From positions 1 to 23,991 of the forward strand of contig CAMNHH010000011.1 of assembly GCA_946539175.1 (NCBI GenBank): DNA of 23,991 bases, in the 5' to 3' direction. This DNA comes from an uncultured Clostridia bacterium (lineage in GTDB: Bacteria; Bacillota; Clostridia; Oscillospirales; Oscillospiraceae). Each line of letters opens with the position of its first letter. Position 1 is the first letter of the stretch. A program made the position numbers and the translations under genes. The notes below the pieces were generated by a model. The model ran no database searches. It saw nothing but the letters and a program-made list of their open reading frames with translations, and was not told where the DNA came from. Below are positions 1 through 7,800 of this stretch, one piece after another.

Positions 1-973
1 CCTCGGTGACGAACAGCACGTCCTTGCCCACCTCCCGCTCCCGGGTAAAGCCCACGAAGGGATAGCGGCGGGTGGAGGCGGGGATCTGCTCCAGAGAAAT
101 CTTATCCAGCAGCTTGCGCCGGGCCGTGGCCTGCTTGCTCTTGGACTTGTTGGCGGAAAAACGGGAGATAAAGGCCTGCAGCTCCGCGATCTTTTCCTCG
201 TTGCGCTTGTTCTTGTTCCGCAGCAAGGCCTGGACCAGCTGACTGGATTCGTACCAGAAGTCGTAGTTGCCCACGTACATTTTGATTTTGCCGTAGTCGA
301 TATCCACGATGTTGGTACAGACCGTGTTCAGAAAATGCCGGTCGTGGGAGACCACGATGACGGTGCCGGGATAGTCCAGCAGGAAATCCTCCAGCCAATT
401 GATGGATTCAATATCCAGGTTGTTGGTGGGCTCGTCCAGAATGATGATATCGGGATTGCCGAACAGGGCCTGGGCCAGCAGCACCTTCACCTTGTCCCGG
501 GGGTCCGTGTCGGCCATCAGATCGTAATGCTTGCCGACGTCGATGCCCAGACCCTGCAGGATCCGGCTGGCATCGGACTCTGCCTCCCAGCCGTTGAGCT
601 CAGCAAACTCCGCCTCCAGCTCCGCAGCCCGGATGCCGTCCTCGTCGGAGAAATCCGGCTTCTCGTAGATGGCGTCCTTCTCCTTCATGATATCATACAG
701 GTGCTGGTTGCCCATGATCACCGTATCCATCACGGAATAGGCGTCGTAGCGGAACTGGTCCTGCTTCAAAACGGACATGCGGACCCCCGGCTGGACTGCC
801 ACGTAACCCCGGGTGGGCTCCAGCTCCCCGGATAGGATCCGCACCAGGGTGGACTTCCCTGCCCCGTTGGCGCCGATGACGCCGTAGCAGTTGCCCGCGG
901 TAAACTGCAGGTCCACGTGCTGGAACAGGACGGAACCCGCAAACTGCATACCAAGATCTGATACAGTGATCAT
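1..973 (-). CDS. ABC-F family ATP-binding protein, YbiT/YkpA-like (3' end missing)
   Basis: This is the first 324 residues of a soluble twin-ATPase ABC-F protein. Members of the family bind the ribosome and relieve stalling or antibiotic block; they are not transporters. The reading frame starts MITVSDLGMQF and has Walker A GANGAGKST at residues 34-42. A first Walker B region, LDEPTNNLD, is followed by an H-loop (VVSHDRHFLN) and a lysine-rich inter-domain linker. The signature before the first Walker B reads TDPRDKVKVLLAQALFG instead of LSGGE; loss of the canonical signature in domain 1 is usual in the YbiT/YkpA branch. The start at 973 is preceded by AAGGAG. The second ATPase domain lies outside the window. 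Antibiotic resistance cannot be claimed from this part. Confidence 0.93.
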   Translation of the reverse strand, partial: MITVSDLGMQFAGSVLFQHVDLQFTAGNCYGVIGANGAGKSTLVRILSGELEPTRGYVAVQPGVRMSVLKQDQFRYDAYSVMDTVIMGNQHLYDIMKEKDAIYEKPDFSDEDGIRAAELEAEFAELNGWEAESDASRILQGLGIDVGKHYDLMADTDPRDKVKVLLAQALFGNPDIIILDEPTNNLDIESINWLEDFLLDYPGTVIVVSHDRHFLNTVCTNIVDIDYGKIKMYVGNYDFWYESSQLVQALLRNKNKRNEEKIAELQAFISRFSANKSKSKQATARRKLLDKISLEQIPASTRRYPFVGFTREREVGKDVLFVTE

Positions 974-1008
974 AGTTGAATCTCCTTCACCATGTTTATG
1001 CTTTGTAT

Positions 1009-1014
1009 ATTATA
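1009..1014 (-). promoter_or_regulatory. Possible -10 box for the ABC-F gene
   Basis: A perfect TATAAT on the minus strand lies about 36 bases upstream of the ABC-F start and just after the terminator of the upstream gene. No convincing -35 box is seen at 17 bases. This makes it a weak call based on position and the hexamer alone. Confidence 0.35.
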
Positions 1015-1030
1015 ATTGGTATATCATAGG

Positions 1031-1064
1031 AAAACCCCGCCTGCTCGATTGGGCCGAGGCGGGG
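1031..1064 (-). terminator. Intrinsic terminator after the BlaI-like gene
   Basis: On the minus strand an 8-bp perfect stem, CCCCGCCT/AGGCGGGG, with a 14-base loop is followed directly by TTTT. It begins about 22 bases after the stop codon of the repressor gene. It separates that gene from the ABC-F gene, which therefore probably has its own promoter. Confidence 0.85.
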
Positions 1065-1086
1065 CTCCTGCGCTGACGCGGTTCGC

Positions 1087-1464
1087 TTACAGAGCGTTTA
1101 CCCGTGTTTTGAGCTCCTGGATCGTGTGCTCGGAAAGAGGATCACGCAGCAAAACGGACAGGACGCCAAGAAGACGCTCATCCGTGGAAAGCTCCGGCGT
1201 GGCATCCTTCAAAATGCCCGCAGCGTACTCCATATTTGTCACGGTGGCTGCATAGGTCCGTCCATAGCCCCGCCCGCAGCGGGTCATTCCATCTACCTGA
1301 ATCACACCCTTCTCGATCATATTGTTCAGGATCAGATGGATGGAATTGGGATTCCAATCACGATCTGGGATCAGCTCAATGATTTCGGGTCGGGAGAGGG
1401 GCCTGTTCTCCTTCCAGAGAAGCTGCATAATTTTAAATTCATTGGGGGAAAGCGGGTTTTTCAT
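1087..1464 (-). CDS. BlaI/MecI-family transcriptional repressor
   Basis: This 125-residue protein matches the usual size and layout of BlaI/MecI regulators. A winged-helix DNA-binding half (LSPNEFKIMQLLWKENRPLS, then WNPNSIHLILNNMIEKGVIQ) is followed by a short helical dimerisation tail with LSTDERLLGVLSVLL. An in-frame ATG lies 30 bases further upstream. I chose the start at 1464 because it has GGAGGG about 8 bases before it and agrees with the family N-terminus. In beta-lactam systems such repressors are cleaved via BlaR1/MecR1. No BlaR1 or beta-lactamase is in the window, so the signal and targets are unknown. It has its own promoter and terminator and may repress itself through the palindrome over its -10 box. 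Confidence 0.9.
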   Translation of the reverse strand: MKNPLSPNEFKIMQLLWKENRPLSRPEIIELIPDRDWNPNSIHLILNNMIEKGVIQVDGMTRCGRGYGRTYAATVTNMEYAAGILKDATPELSTDERLLGVLSVLLRDPLSEHTIQELKTRVNAL

Positions 1465-1486
1465 GATTATGCCCTCCAATCGGTCA

Positions 1487-1516
1487 AATGCCAATTATTA
1501 TTTTAATTATAGCATT
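1487..1516. promoter_or_regulatory. Imperfect palindrome over the repressor's -10 region
   Basis: AATGC at 1487-1491 is mirrored by GCATT at 1512-1516. AATTA and TAATT form inner arms with a small offset. The element covers the -10 box and the expected transcription start of the BlaI-like gene. That is where an autoregulatory operator would sit. It does not match the classical Staphylococcus bla/mec operator closely, so this is a position-based inference. Confidence 0.4.
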
Positions 1517-1535
1517 ATTTTGGAGGGGATGTCAA
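1506..1535 (-). promoter_or_regulatory. Strong sigma-A promoter of the BlaI-like gene
   Basis: On the minus strand TTGACA (1530-1535) and TATAAT (1506-1511) are both perfect consensus hexamers, separated by 18 bases. They sit about 42 bases upstream of the ATG at 1464. The surrounding sequence is much richer in A and T than the genes. Confidence 0.88.
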
Positions 1536-1547
1536 GGCTATTATCGT

Positions 1548-1567
1548 AAAAAACGCATGTAATATGC
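1548..1567 (-). terminator. Weak possible terminator after the exonuclease gene
   Basis: On the minus strand a short GCAT/ATGC stem with a 5-base loop is followed by G and six T residues. It lies about 50 bases after the exonuclease stop. The stem is only 4 bp, so efficiency is doubtful. Confidence 0.3.
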
Positions 1568-1579
1568 AAATATTTTGAA

Positions 1580-1597
1580 CGAATATTCTAATATTCG
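1580..1597. promoter_or_regulatory. Perfect 8-bp inverted repeat upstream of the repressor promoter
   Basis: CGAATATT and AATATTCG are perfect complements with a 2-base spacer. The site lies about 45 bases upstream of the -35 box of the BlaI-like gene and just after the exonuclease stop codon. It could be a protein-binding operator. The all-AT core would make a poor terminator stem. Confidence 0.4.
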
Positions 1598-1617
1598 CCA
1601 TGATTCGATGCAATTTC

Positions 1618-2181
1618 TCATTTCTCATGGGAAACCGTATGAAGCATACGGAAATCATAGCTGCGGTGAAAACGGCTGATATCACCCCGGCTCATATAAT
1701 ACTGCAGCAGTCCCGCGCAGGCTCTGGTATCACTGAGGGCGTTGTGGTGCCGCAGCGGCAGCCCCAGCATTTCCGCCAGGGTGTCAAGCCTGTGATTGGG
1801 CGCGTCCGGCAAAAGCCGTCGCCCCATCTGACAGGTGCAGACGTACTCCCCCATCGGCTGCCATTGAATGCCGTAATCCAGCAGACAGCGACCCAGGACC
1901 CCCAGGTCGAAGGGCGCGTTGTGGGCGCAGAGAACGCCCCGCTCCAGCAAGGGCCGCAGAAGCTCCCACAACACCGGAAAGCTGGGCTGGTTGCGGACCA
2001 TGCGGGGTGTGATTCCGGTGAGGCTGATATTAAAAGCATCAAATTCCGTTTCCGGGTTTACAAGGGAATAAAAGCTGTCGGTCTGGACCCCGTCCTCCAC
2101 CAGAACCACGCCAATGGCGCTCATGCGATGGTTGCGGCTGTTGGGGGTCTCCACGTCGAAGGCCACGTAGGTATTTTGCAT
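1618..2181 (-). CDS. DnaQ-like DEDDh 3'-5' exonuclease
   Basis: This 187-residue protein has the whole DEDDh exonuclease core. Exo I is FDVET (D9, E11), the Exo II aspartate is D92 in HNAPFDLG, and Exo III is HNALSD with H146 and D151. These residues bind two metal ions and hydrolyse nucleic acid from the 3' end. The length fits a stand-alone epsilon-type exonuclease, not PolC or the DinG fusion. GAGGAAG overlapping the end of the upstream HIRAN gene supports the start; the gap between the two genes is 9 bases. It is the last gene of the run. The substrate (DNA repair intermediates or RNA) is not shown by the sequence. Confidence 0.92.
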   Translation of the reverse strand: MQNTYVAFDVETPNSRNHRMSAIGVVLVEDGVQTDSFYSLVNPETEFDAFNISLTGITPRMVRNQPSFPVLWELLRPLLERGVLCAHNAPFDLGVLGRCLLDYGIQWQPMGEYVCTCQMGRRLLPDAPNHRLDTLAEMLGLPLRHHNALSDTRACAGLLQYYMSRGDISRFHRSYDFRMLHTVSHEK

Positions 2182-2190
2182 CGTTCTTCC

Positions 2191-2583
2191 TCAATCGTCT
2201 GTCATGTAGATATCGACCCCCAGGCGGAGCCAATCCTGCTGCCATTCCTTCTCTCGCAGGGTTCCGTAGAGCAGCTTCCCCGCGTCCATGAGACGGGCCA
2301 GAATCTGATTGTCCTTCCTCGGCACGTAGCCCAGCTTCACCCGATCCTTGGTATAGATCTTGATGGCGTTGGGATCGGAGGGATTGTCCGGAATCCGAAC
2401 CAGCTCCAGTCGCTCTCCCGGCCGGAGAAAGGGTTCAAGCTCCTCAATTCCCACCACATGGGTGGTTCCAGCCACGATGGTGGACAGAAGAAGCAGATCT
2501 GAGGCATAGGGCTTCCGGCCGGGAAGCTCTTCGTGCAGCATCCGGATCAGACCGCCGGATTCCGATGTGGTCAGCTCTTTCAT
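2191..2583 (-). CDS. HIRAN-domain protein
   Basis: This is a 130-residue protein whose C-terminal two thirds (about residues 40-128) match the HIRAN fold. It has a THVVGIEEL opening, LRPGERLELVRIPDNPSDPN, AIKIYTKDRVKLGYVP and a closing strand. In eukaryotic HLTF/Rad5 this domain binds free 3'-OH ends of single-stranded DNA; small stand-alone bacterial versions are poorly characterised. Its ATG overlaps the stop of the J-domain-like gene by 4 bases (ATGA), implying translational coupling. The exonuclease gene follows 9 bases later. A role in guiding or regulating the exonuclease at DNA ends is inference from this linkage. Confidence 0.85.
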   Translation of the reverse strand: MKELTTSESGGLIRMLHEELPGRKPYASDLLLLSTIVAGTTHVVGIEELEPFLRPGERLELVRIPDNPSDPNAIKIYTKDRVKLGYVPRKDNQILARLMDAGKLLYGTLREKEWQQDWLRLGVDIYMTDD

Positions 2584-3413
2584 TCCGTATCTCCTTCTTT
2601 CGGCTCCGGGTCCAGCATCCGCGCGATCTGCTCCTCATAGTGGGTCGTCATGTCCCGCAGCTGGCCCAGCTTCTCCCGCAGCTCCGCCTCATGGGCCTTG
2701 CCAAGCTCCTCGTTCTCCAGATAGGGGCGGGCGTTGTAGGGGTATTTGCTTTTGATCTCCTCCAGCTGGGCATCCAGCTCCCGGACACTGTGGCGCAGAC
2801 GTTTGGCCTCCTGCCGCAGTTCCTCCAGGGTAGAGCCGTTTTCCGCTTGGGCGGGCGCCAGGCTGTCGCAGATATCCCGGAGGGTTTGCAGATCCCCGGA
2901 TTGATAGGCGCGGACCGCCTGGGCCAGGGTGCGAAGCTGCGCTTCGTCCTCCTCCGGGTTCAGATCGGGGTGCAGGGCCTTCACAGCCCGGCGGTACAGC
3001 TCCTTCATTTCCCTGCGGCCCTTTTGGCTCAGACCGGGGCCTTCCCGCCGTTCCATGGCGCCGGCCACCCTTTGAAAGCGATTCTCCAACTCCTGCCGAT
3101 AGCCGGACAGCTCCCGGTCCAATTCCGCTTCGATCTCCGGCAAGTCCGCGGCTCTGCGGCGATTGCTGCTGGCCCGGATCAGACGGGCCTTCTTCTTTGC
3201 CCGCAGGCAGGCGCACCAACGCTCGTAGACCTTCACCTCCAGCGGACCGAAACGCCGCAGATAGGCGGCCTCGATGCGTCGGCATTGAACCATCAGAAGC
3301 TCGTCCTTTTGCAGCAGCAGCGCCGTCAAAGAGGCCCGCAGCCGGGCGATCTCCTCCCGCAGCGCCGCGTCCTCCGGGTGCTGCTCCGGCAGCCGGCTGC
3401 CCTGCTCCTCCAT
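2580..3413 (-). CDS. J-domain-like coiled-coil protein
   Basis: This is a 277-residue, highly charged, mostly helical protein. The middle (about residues 131-181) resembles a J domain: KELYRRAVKALHPDLNP carries the HPD tripeptide at 148-150, followed by a helix and an AYQSGDLQTLRDI segment. Flanking regions (about 15-120 and 195-265) are heptad-like and probably form coiled coils. True J domains use HPD to stimulate DnaK ATPase. The fold here looks divergent, so co-chaperone activity is possible but unproven. No signal peptide or membrane segment is present. AAGGAG precedes the start, 28 bases after the larE stop, and the 3' end overlaps the HIRAN gene by 4 bases. Confidence 0.75.
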   Translation of the reverse strand: MEEQGSRLPEQHPEDAALREEIARLRASLTALLLQKDELLMVQCRRIEAAYLRRFGPLEVKVYERWCACLRAKKKARLIRASSNRRRAADLPEIEAELDRELSGYRQELENRFQRVAGAMERREGPGLSQKGRREMKELYRRAVKALHPDLNPEEDEAQLRTLAQAVRAYQSGDLQTLRDICDSLAPAQAENGSTLEELRQEAKRLRHSVRELDAQLEEIKSKYPYNARPYLENEELGKAHEAELREKLGQLRDMTTHYEEQIARMLDPEPKEGDTE

Positions 3414-3441
3414 AGTTGTCTCCTTTCCTGTCTGCGCTCTC

Positions 3442-4257
3442 TTACTGCTGCGGCAGTGTCTCGTTCATGCTGCCGGTGCGGTAGCCGTTCAGATCCATGC
3501 TGACGTAGCTGAAGCCCAACTCCCTGCAGGTCTTGCAGATTCGCTCTCTGGTTCCGGGCTCGATGAGCCGTGGGAAATCCTCCGGCAAAACCTCGATCCG
3601 CGCCATGGTGCCGTGAATGCGGACCCGCATCTGGCGGAAACCCAGATCCAACAGCAGCTGCTCCGCCCGTTCCACCATGGACAGCTTTTCCGCCGTGATG
3701 GTCTCCCCGTAGACAAAGCGAGAGGCCAGACAGGCAAAGGAGGGCTTTTCCCAGGTGGGCAGCCCCCACTCCCTGGAGAGGGTGCGGATCTCAGCCTTGG
3801 TCAGTTCAGCCTCCCGCAGAGGGCTTCTGATCCCAAGCTCCGCCACGGCGATCAGACCGGGTCGGTAGTCCCCGTTGTCGTCCAGATTGGAACCCTCCGC
3901 CACCCAGGCAATGCCCCGGGCCGCGGCTTCCGCCTTAATTTTTGTGAACAGCTCCCGCTTGCAGAGATAGCAGCGGTTCGGCGGATTCTGGCAGAAGCCC
4001 TCGATGGAGAGTTCTTCGGAATCCAGGATCAGCTGGGTAATACCGGCCCGCTCGCAGAAGGCCCTGGCCTCCTCCAGTTCCCGCCGGGGGAAGGAACAGG
4101 ATCGGGCCGTAACAGCGATGGCACGTTCTCCCAGGACCCGATGGGCGGCCTCCAGCAGGAAGGTGGAATCTACGCCGGAGGAGAAGGCCACCGCGACGCT
4201 TCCCATTTCCCGCAGAGACTGCTCCAGCTTTTGCAGCTTCAGATGCGTGGTGTCCAT
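3442..4257 (-). CDS. larE: LarE, ATP-dependent sacrificial sulfur transferase
   Basis: This 271-residue PP-loop protein matches the LarE family over its full length. LarE adds sulfur to the pyridinium dicarboxylate precursor of the nickel-pincer nucleotide used by lactate racemase and related enzymes. The PP-loop SSGVDST lies at residues 26-32, a WVAEGSNLDD motif follows near 118-127, and KPSFACLASRF carries C176. C176 is the position of the sacrificial cysteine in the Lactobacillus enzyme. C96 and C99 in NRCYLC give a three-cysteine pattern as in LarE types that hold a [4Fe-4S] cluster. AGGAGG precedes the start. larA, larB and larC are not in this window. It lies 25 bases after the PPOX-like gene and is probably co-transcribed with it. 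Confidence 0.92.
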   Translation of the reverse strand: MDTTHLKLQKLEQSLREMGSVAVAFSSGVDSTFLLEAAHRVLGERAIAVTARSCSFPRRELEEARAFCERAGITQLILDSEELSIEGFCQNPPNRCYLCKRELFTKIKAEAAARGIAWVAEGSNLDDNGDYRPGLIAVAELGIRSPLREAELTKAEIRTLSREWGLPTWEKPSFACLASRFVYGETITAEKLSMVERAEQLLLDLGFRQMRVRIHGTMARIEVLPEDFPRLIEPGTRERICKTCRELGFSYVSMDLNGYRTGSMNETLPQQ

Positions 4258-4282
4258 AGCTTTGCCTCCTGAACATTTCGTA

Positions 4283-4759
4283 TTATTTTTCCCGGACCCG
4301 CTTGCCGGTGATCTGCTCCGGCACCAGGGCGAACATCAGGGTGCCGGGGCCGGACTGCTGGATCTCACGTTCGATATAATCCTCGTCCGAGGTGAACTTT
4401 CGGCTCAGACGGCGGGCAATCTCATAGATCCGCGTCCGGTCCTCAATCATTTCGATCCTGCCGAATACGATGACGCTGCGGAAGGTCAGAAACCAGTCTC
4501 CCGGAAGCTGAACGCCGCCGTCGGTGAGGCAGAAGGAGGCCTTATCGCAGCGAGAGATGGCGTCGCTGCGGTGTCCGGTCTTTCCGGTGTGGAAATACAG
4601 CTTCCCATCCTCCGGCTCATAGTAATAGTTGATGGGCATGCCGTAGGGGTATCCGTCGTCTCCCAGCACGGAGAGGACGCCCCGGACTCTGGTCCGCAGC
4701 AGTTCCAGGCACTCCGCCTCCGAAAGCTGCTGGCGGACACGGGACAGGCTTCTGAACAT
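4283..4759 (-). CDS. Pyridoxamine 5'-phosphate oxidase-fold (NimA-like) flavoprotein
   Basis: This 158-residue protein has the split-barrel FMN-binding pattern of the PPOX superfamily. RGVLSVLGDDGYPYGMPINY (27-46) leads to LYFHTGKTGHRSDAI (54-68) and a KASFCLTD strand. A later SVIVFGRIEMIED segment and an acidic helix complete the fold. This subgroup includes NimA-type nitroimidazole reductases and many uncharacterised flavin reductases; substrate cannot be told from sequence. AAGGAGAG precedes the ATG. It is the first gene of a probable five-gene run, with a promoter about 33 bases upstream of its start. Confidence 0.88.
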   Translation of the reverse strand: MFRSLSRVRQQLSEAECLELLRTRVRGVLSVLGDDGYPYGMPINYYYEPEDGKLYFHTGKTGHRSDAISRCDKASFCLTDGGVQLPGDWFLTFRSVIVFGRIEMIEDRTRIYEIARRLSRKFTSDEDYIEREIQQSGPGTLMFALVPEQITGKRVREK

Positions 4760-4791
4760 CTTCGCTTCTCTCCTTTTGCGTGATTTGCTTT

Positions 4792-4820
4792 ATCATAGCA
4801 CATTTTGTCGAAGGGCGCAA
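4792..4820 (-). promoter_or_regulatory. Promoter of the PPOX/larE/J/HIRAN/exonuclease run
   Basis: On the minus strand TTGCGC (4815-4820) is spaced 17 bases from TATGAT (4792-4797). The TG dinucleotide of an extended -10 element (TGCTATGAT) is present. It lies between the addA stop and the PPOX-like start. Confidence 0.7.
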
Positions 4821-4833
4821 TCCTTTTTCGGCG

Positions 4834-7800
4834 CTATGGAAGCTCCACCGGGCAGTCGGTGGCGAAGAAATAGAGCAGCTTCCGCTCCACCGGCAGGCCA
4901 AAGATCCGGGACAGGGCCTGGGAGTAGGCCTCCAGCTGGGGACGGTACTTCTCCCCTGCCTTCTCCTCGTCTCCCGGCTTGATCCGGTCGGTTTTGAAGT
5001 CCACCACGGTGAGCCGTCGGCTGCGAAACAGGCAGCAATCCGTGACGCCCTGCAGCAGCAGCTCCTCTCCGTCCGCCTGGGGAAACCAGCGTTCCGCCGG
5101 CGTCAACATGGAGAATTTGAATTCCCGCAGTACCCGATCCGCGGCCCGGATCTCCTCACCGAGAGGGCCAAGAAAGACCCGCAGCAGCTTCTCGGGGGAG
5201 ACTGCTGCAGCCTGGGCCGGGGTCAGAAGCTCCCGCTCCACCATCTCCCGGAGCTGTTCCTGTATCTGCTCCAAACACGCAACCCGGTTAAAATCCAGAT
5301 ACTGTATGGCCTGGTGGACGGCAGTTCCCCGCTGGGCGGGGGTCAGCGGTTTTTCGGCGTACAGCAGAGCGGGCTTTCGGAGCCTGAGCCGCTGATAGTC
5401 CTCCCGAGGCGCTCCGTCGTCCGTCTCCTGATCCAGCGCCCGACCCTTGAGCTGGGTGGCGGTGAGCTTGGCGGGCAGGAACTGGGCCGCAGCGTGGGGA
5501 TAACGGAATTTGAGGCAATTTGCCAGCGCGGTCGGGTCTACGGGCAGACCCGCGTATTCCGGTGCGTCAGAGGGCGCCGAACCCTGTTCCGCCGTCTGGG
5601 CCTCATGCCATGCGATGTGCCAGGGGATCTCGGAAACTGCGGTCCCCTCCGGCTTGCCCGCCACAGCATGAAGGGCTCCCGCCTCGGTCCGAAGCAGGGC
5701 CGTCAGAAGAACCCAATCTCCCATGCAGCCCGCCTGGGCCGCCTGCTGCCGGATGCTGTCCGGACTCAGCCGCAGGGCCAGGTCTGTCAGATGAGAGGCC
5801 AGATTCTCGGCGCAATGTACCATGATCAGCATATCCTTGGCCCGGGTCATGGCCACGTAGAGCACCCGCAGCTCCTCGGAGATATTCTCCGCCTTGATCT
5901 GCCGTCCAATTGCCGCCTTCGCGATGGAATTGAAGCGGGTGTGGGTGGGCCTGTCATAAACGGCGCAGCCGGCGCCCAGCCGGGCGTGAAATTGAACGGG
6001 GGTCTTCAGATCCTCCAGGTTAAAGCGGCGGGAAAGACCGCAGAGCAGCACAACCGGGAACTCCAGTCCCTTGGACTTATGGATGCTCATGACGGTGACG
6101 GCATTGGACTGGGGCCTCTGGGCTGTCACGCCGCCCTGCTCCCGCAGCTCCTCCACGTGGTCCAGGAACTGATGCAGACTTCCTTCCCCGCCTTGCGAAA
6201 AAGCCGCGGCCAGGCTGTAAAAGGCCCGCAGATTCTGCAGCCGGGCAGGCCCCCCCTCCATGGCCCCATAGACCGCCTCCAGACCGGTGGTCTGCTGGAC
6301 CCTTTCCAGCAGAAGATGCAGGGGAAGGCTTTGGGCCTGGACGCGAAGGCTGCGGATGGTCTCCAGGGCCTTCGCCAGAGCGGGCTCCGATACCGAGGCC
6401 TCGAGAAGGGCGTCGTAGAGGGGCCCGCTCCCCGCCTGCCGTCTGGCCCGGGCCAGGACCCCGGCCTCAATGCCGAACAGGGGACTCAGGAGCGCGCCTG
6501 TCAGCGGGATATCCCGGTGGGCGTTGTCGATCACCTTCAGAAGGCACAGCAGCGCCTGTACCTCCGCTGCGTCCAGGACGCTCTGCCCCAGGTCGCTGGC
6601 GGCGGGGATGCCCTGCCGCTGCAGCGCCTCCAGATAAAAGGCGGCCACATTTTTGGGGGAGCGAAGGAGGATCACAATGTCTCCCGGCTCCACCGGGCGG
6701 CTGCCCTCCCCTTCCCGGATCAGCGTCCTGCTGTCCAGCAGCGCCCGGATACGGCCGGCCGCAAAGGCGGCCTCCGCCCGGTCCTTGTCCGGGGTCTCCG
6801 TCTCCTCGCTCTGCTGCCAGGTGGAGACGCAGTGAAGCTCCACCTGGGTCTGGGGCAGCGGCGTCATGGGTCTTCCCGGCCGCAGGGCCTCCTCCGGACC
6901 GTAGTCCAATCCGCCCACGGCAGGAGACATACAGCGGGAAAAGACCGCGTTCACTGCCTCCAGCACCGGCTCGCCGGAACGGAAGTTATGGGACAGCAGA
7001 ATCCGCTGCCGTCCTGTTGGCGCGGCACGCTCCGCGTCGGGATAGGAGCCGTATTTTTCCAGAAAGATTGCCGGGTCCGCCAGGCGGAAGCGGTAGATGG
7101 ACTGCTTCACGTCTCCCACCATGAATCGGTTCGTACCGTCTTTGGAGACGGCGCGGAAGATGGCGTCCTGGACCTGGTTGGTGTCCTGGTACTCGTCCAC
7201 CATGATCTCCCGGTAACGTCCGCTGATCTGTCGGGCCACGGCGCTGGGGCTCACCCCGTCCGGCTCCAGCAGCAGCTTCAGCGCCAGATGCTCCAGATCC
7301 CCGAAGTCCAACGCGTGGAGCCGACGCTTTTCCGCCGCGTAGCGGGCGCTGAAATCCCGGGTCAGGGCGAACAGCGCCTTCAAGGTATCGGCGGTCTGGC
7401 GCAGATCCTCCAGAACTGTTTCAGAATCGCCGTAGAGCTCCTCGCTCCACTTGCCCACCAGATCAGCAGCCTGCTTCCGCAGAATCTTGGCCCGCTCCTG
7501 GAGCGCGGGATCGTCGCAATTCCGTACCGGGGGAAGGCGGCCGAAGCTCAGCTCCTCCCGGCACACCCTCCTGGTTTCATCCCAACCCGCACAGTCCGCC
7601 AGGCCCCGAAGCATGGCCGCGTTCTGGCCGAACAGCGCCGCGTATTTCACCAGGCTGTCGCTCCGCTCCAGCTGCGTTTTCATAGTTTCCAGGATCTCCG
7701 CTTGCTCCTGCGCGCAGTGCCGCAGGCCGGAGAGCAGATATTCGCCCCAGACGGTATGCTCCGCGCCCTGTACGCCCTCCAGCTCCAGCCCCTCCTCGCA

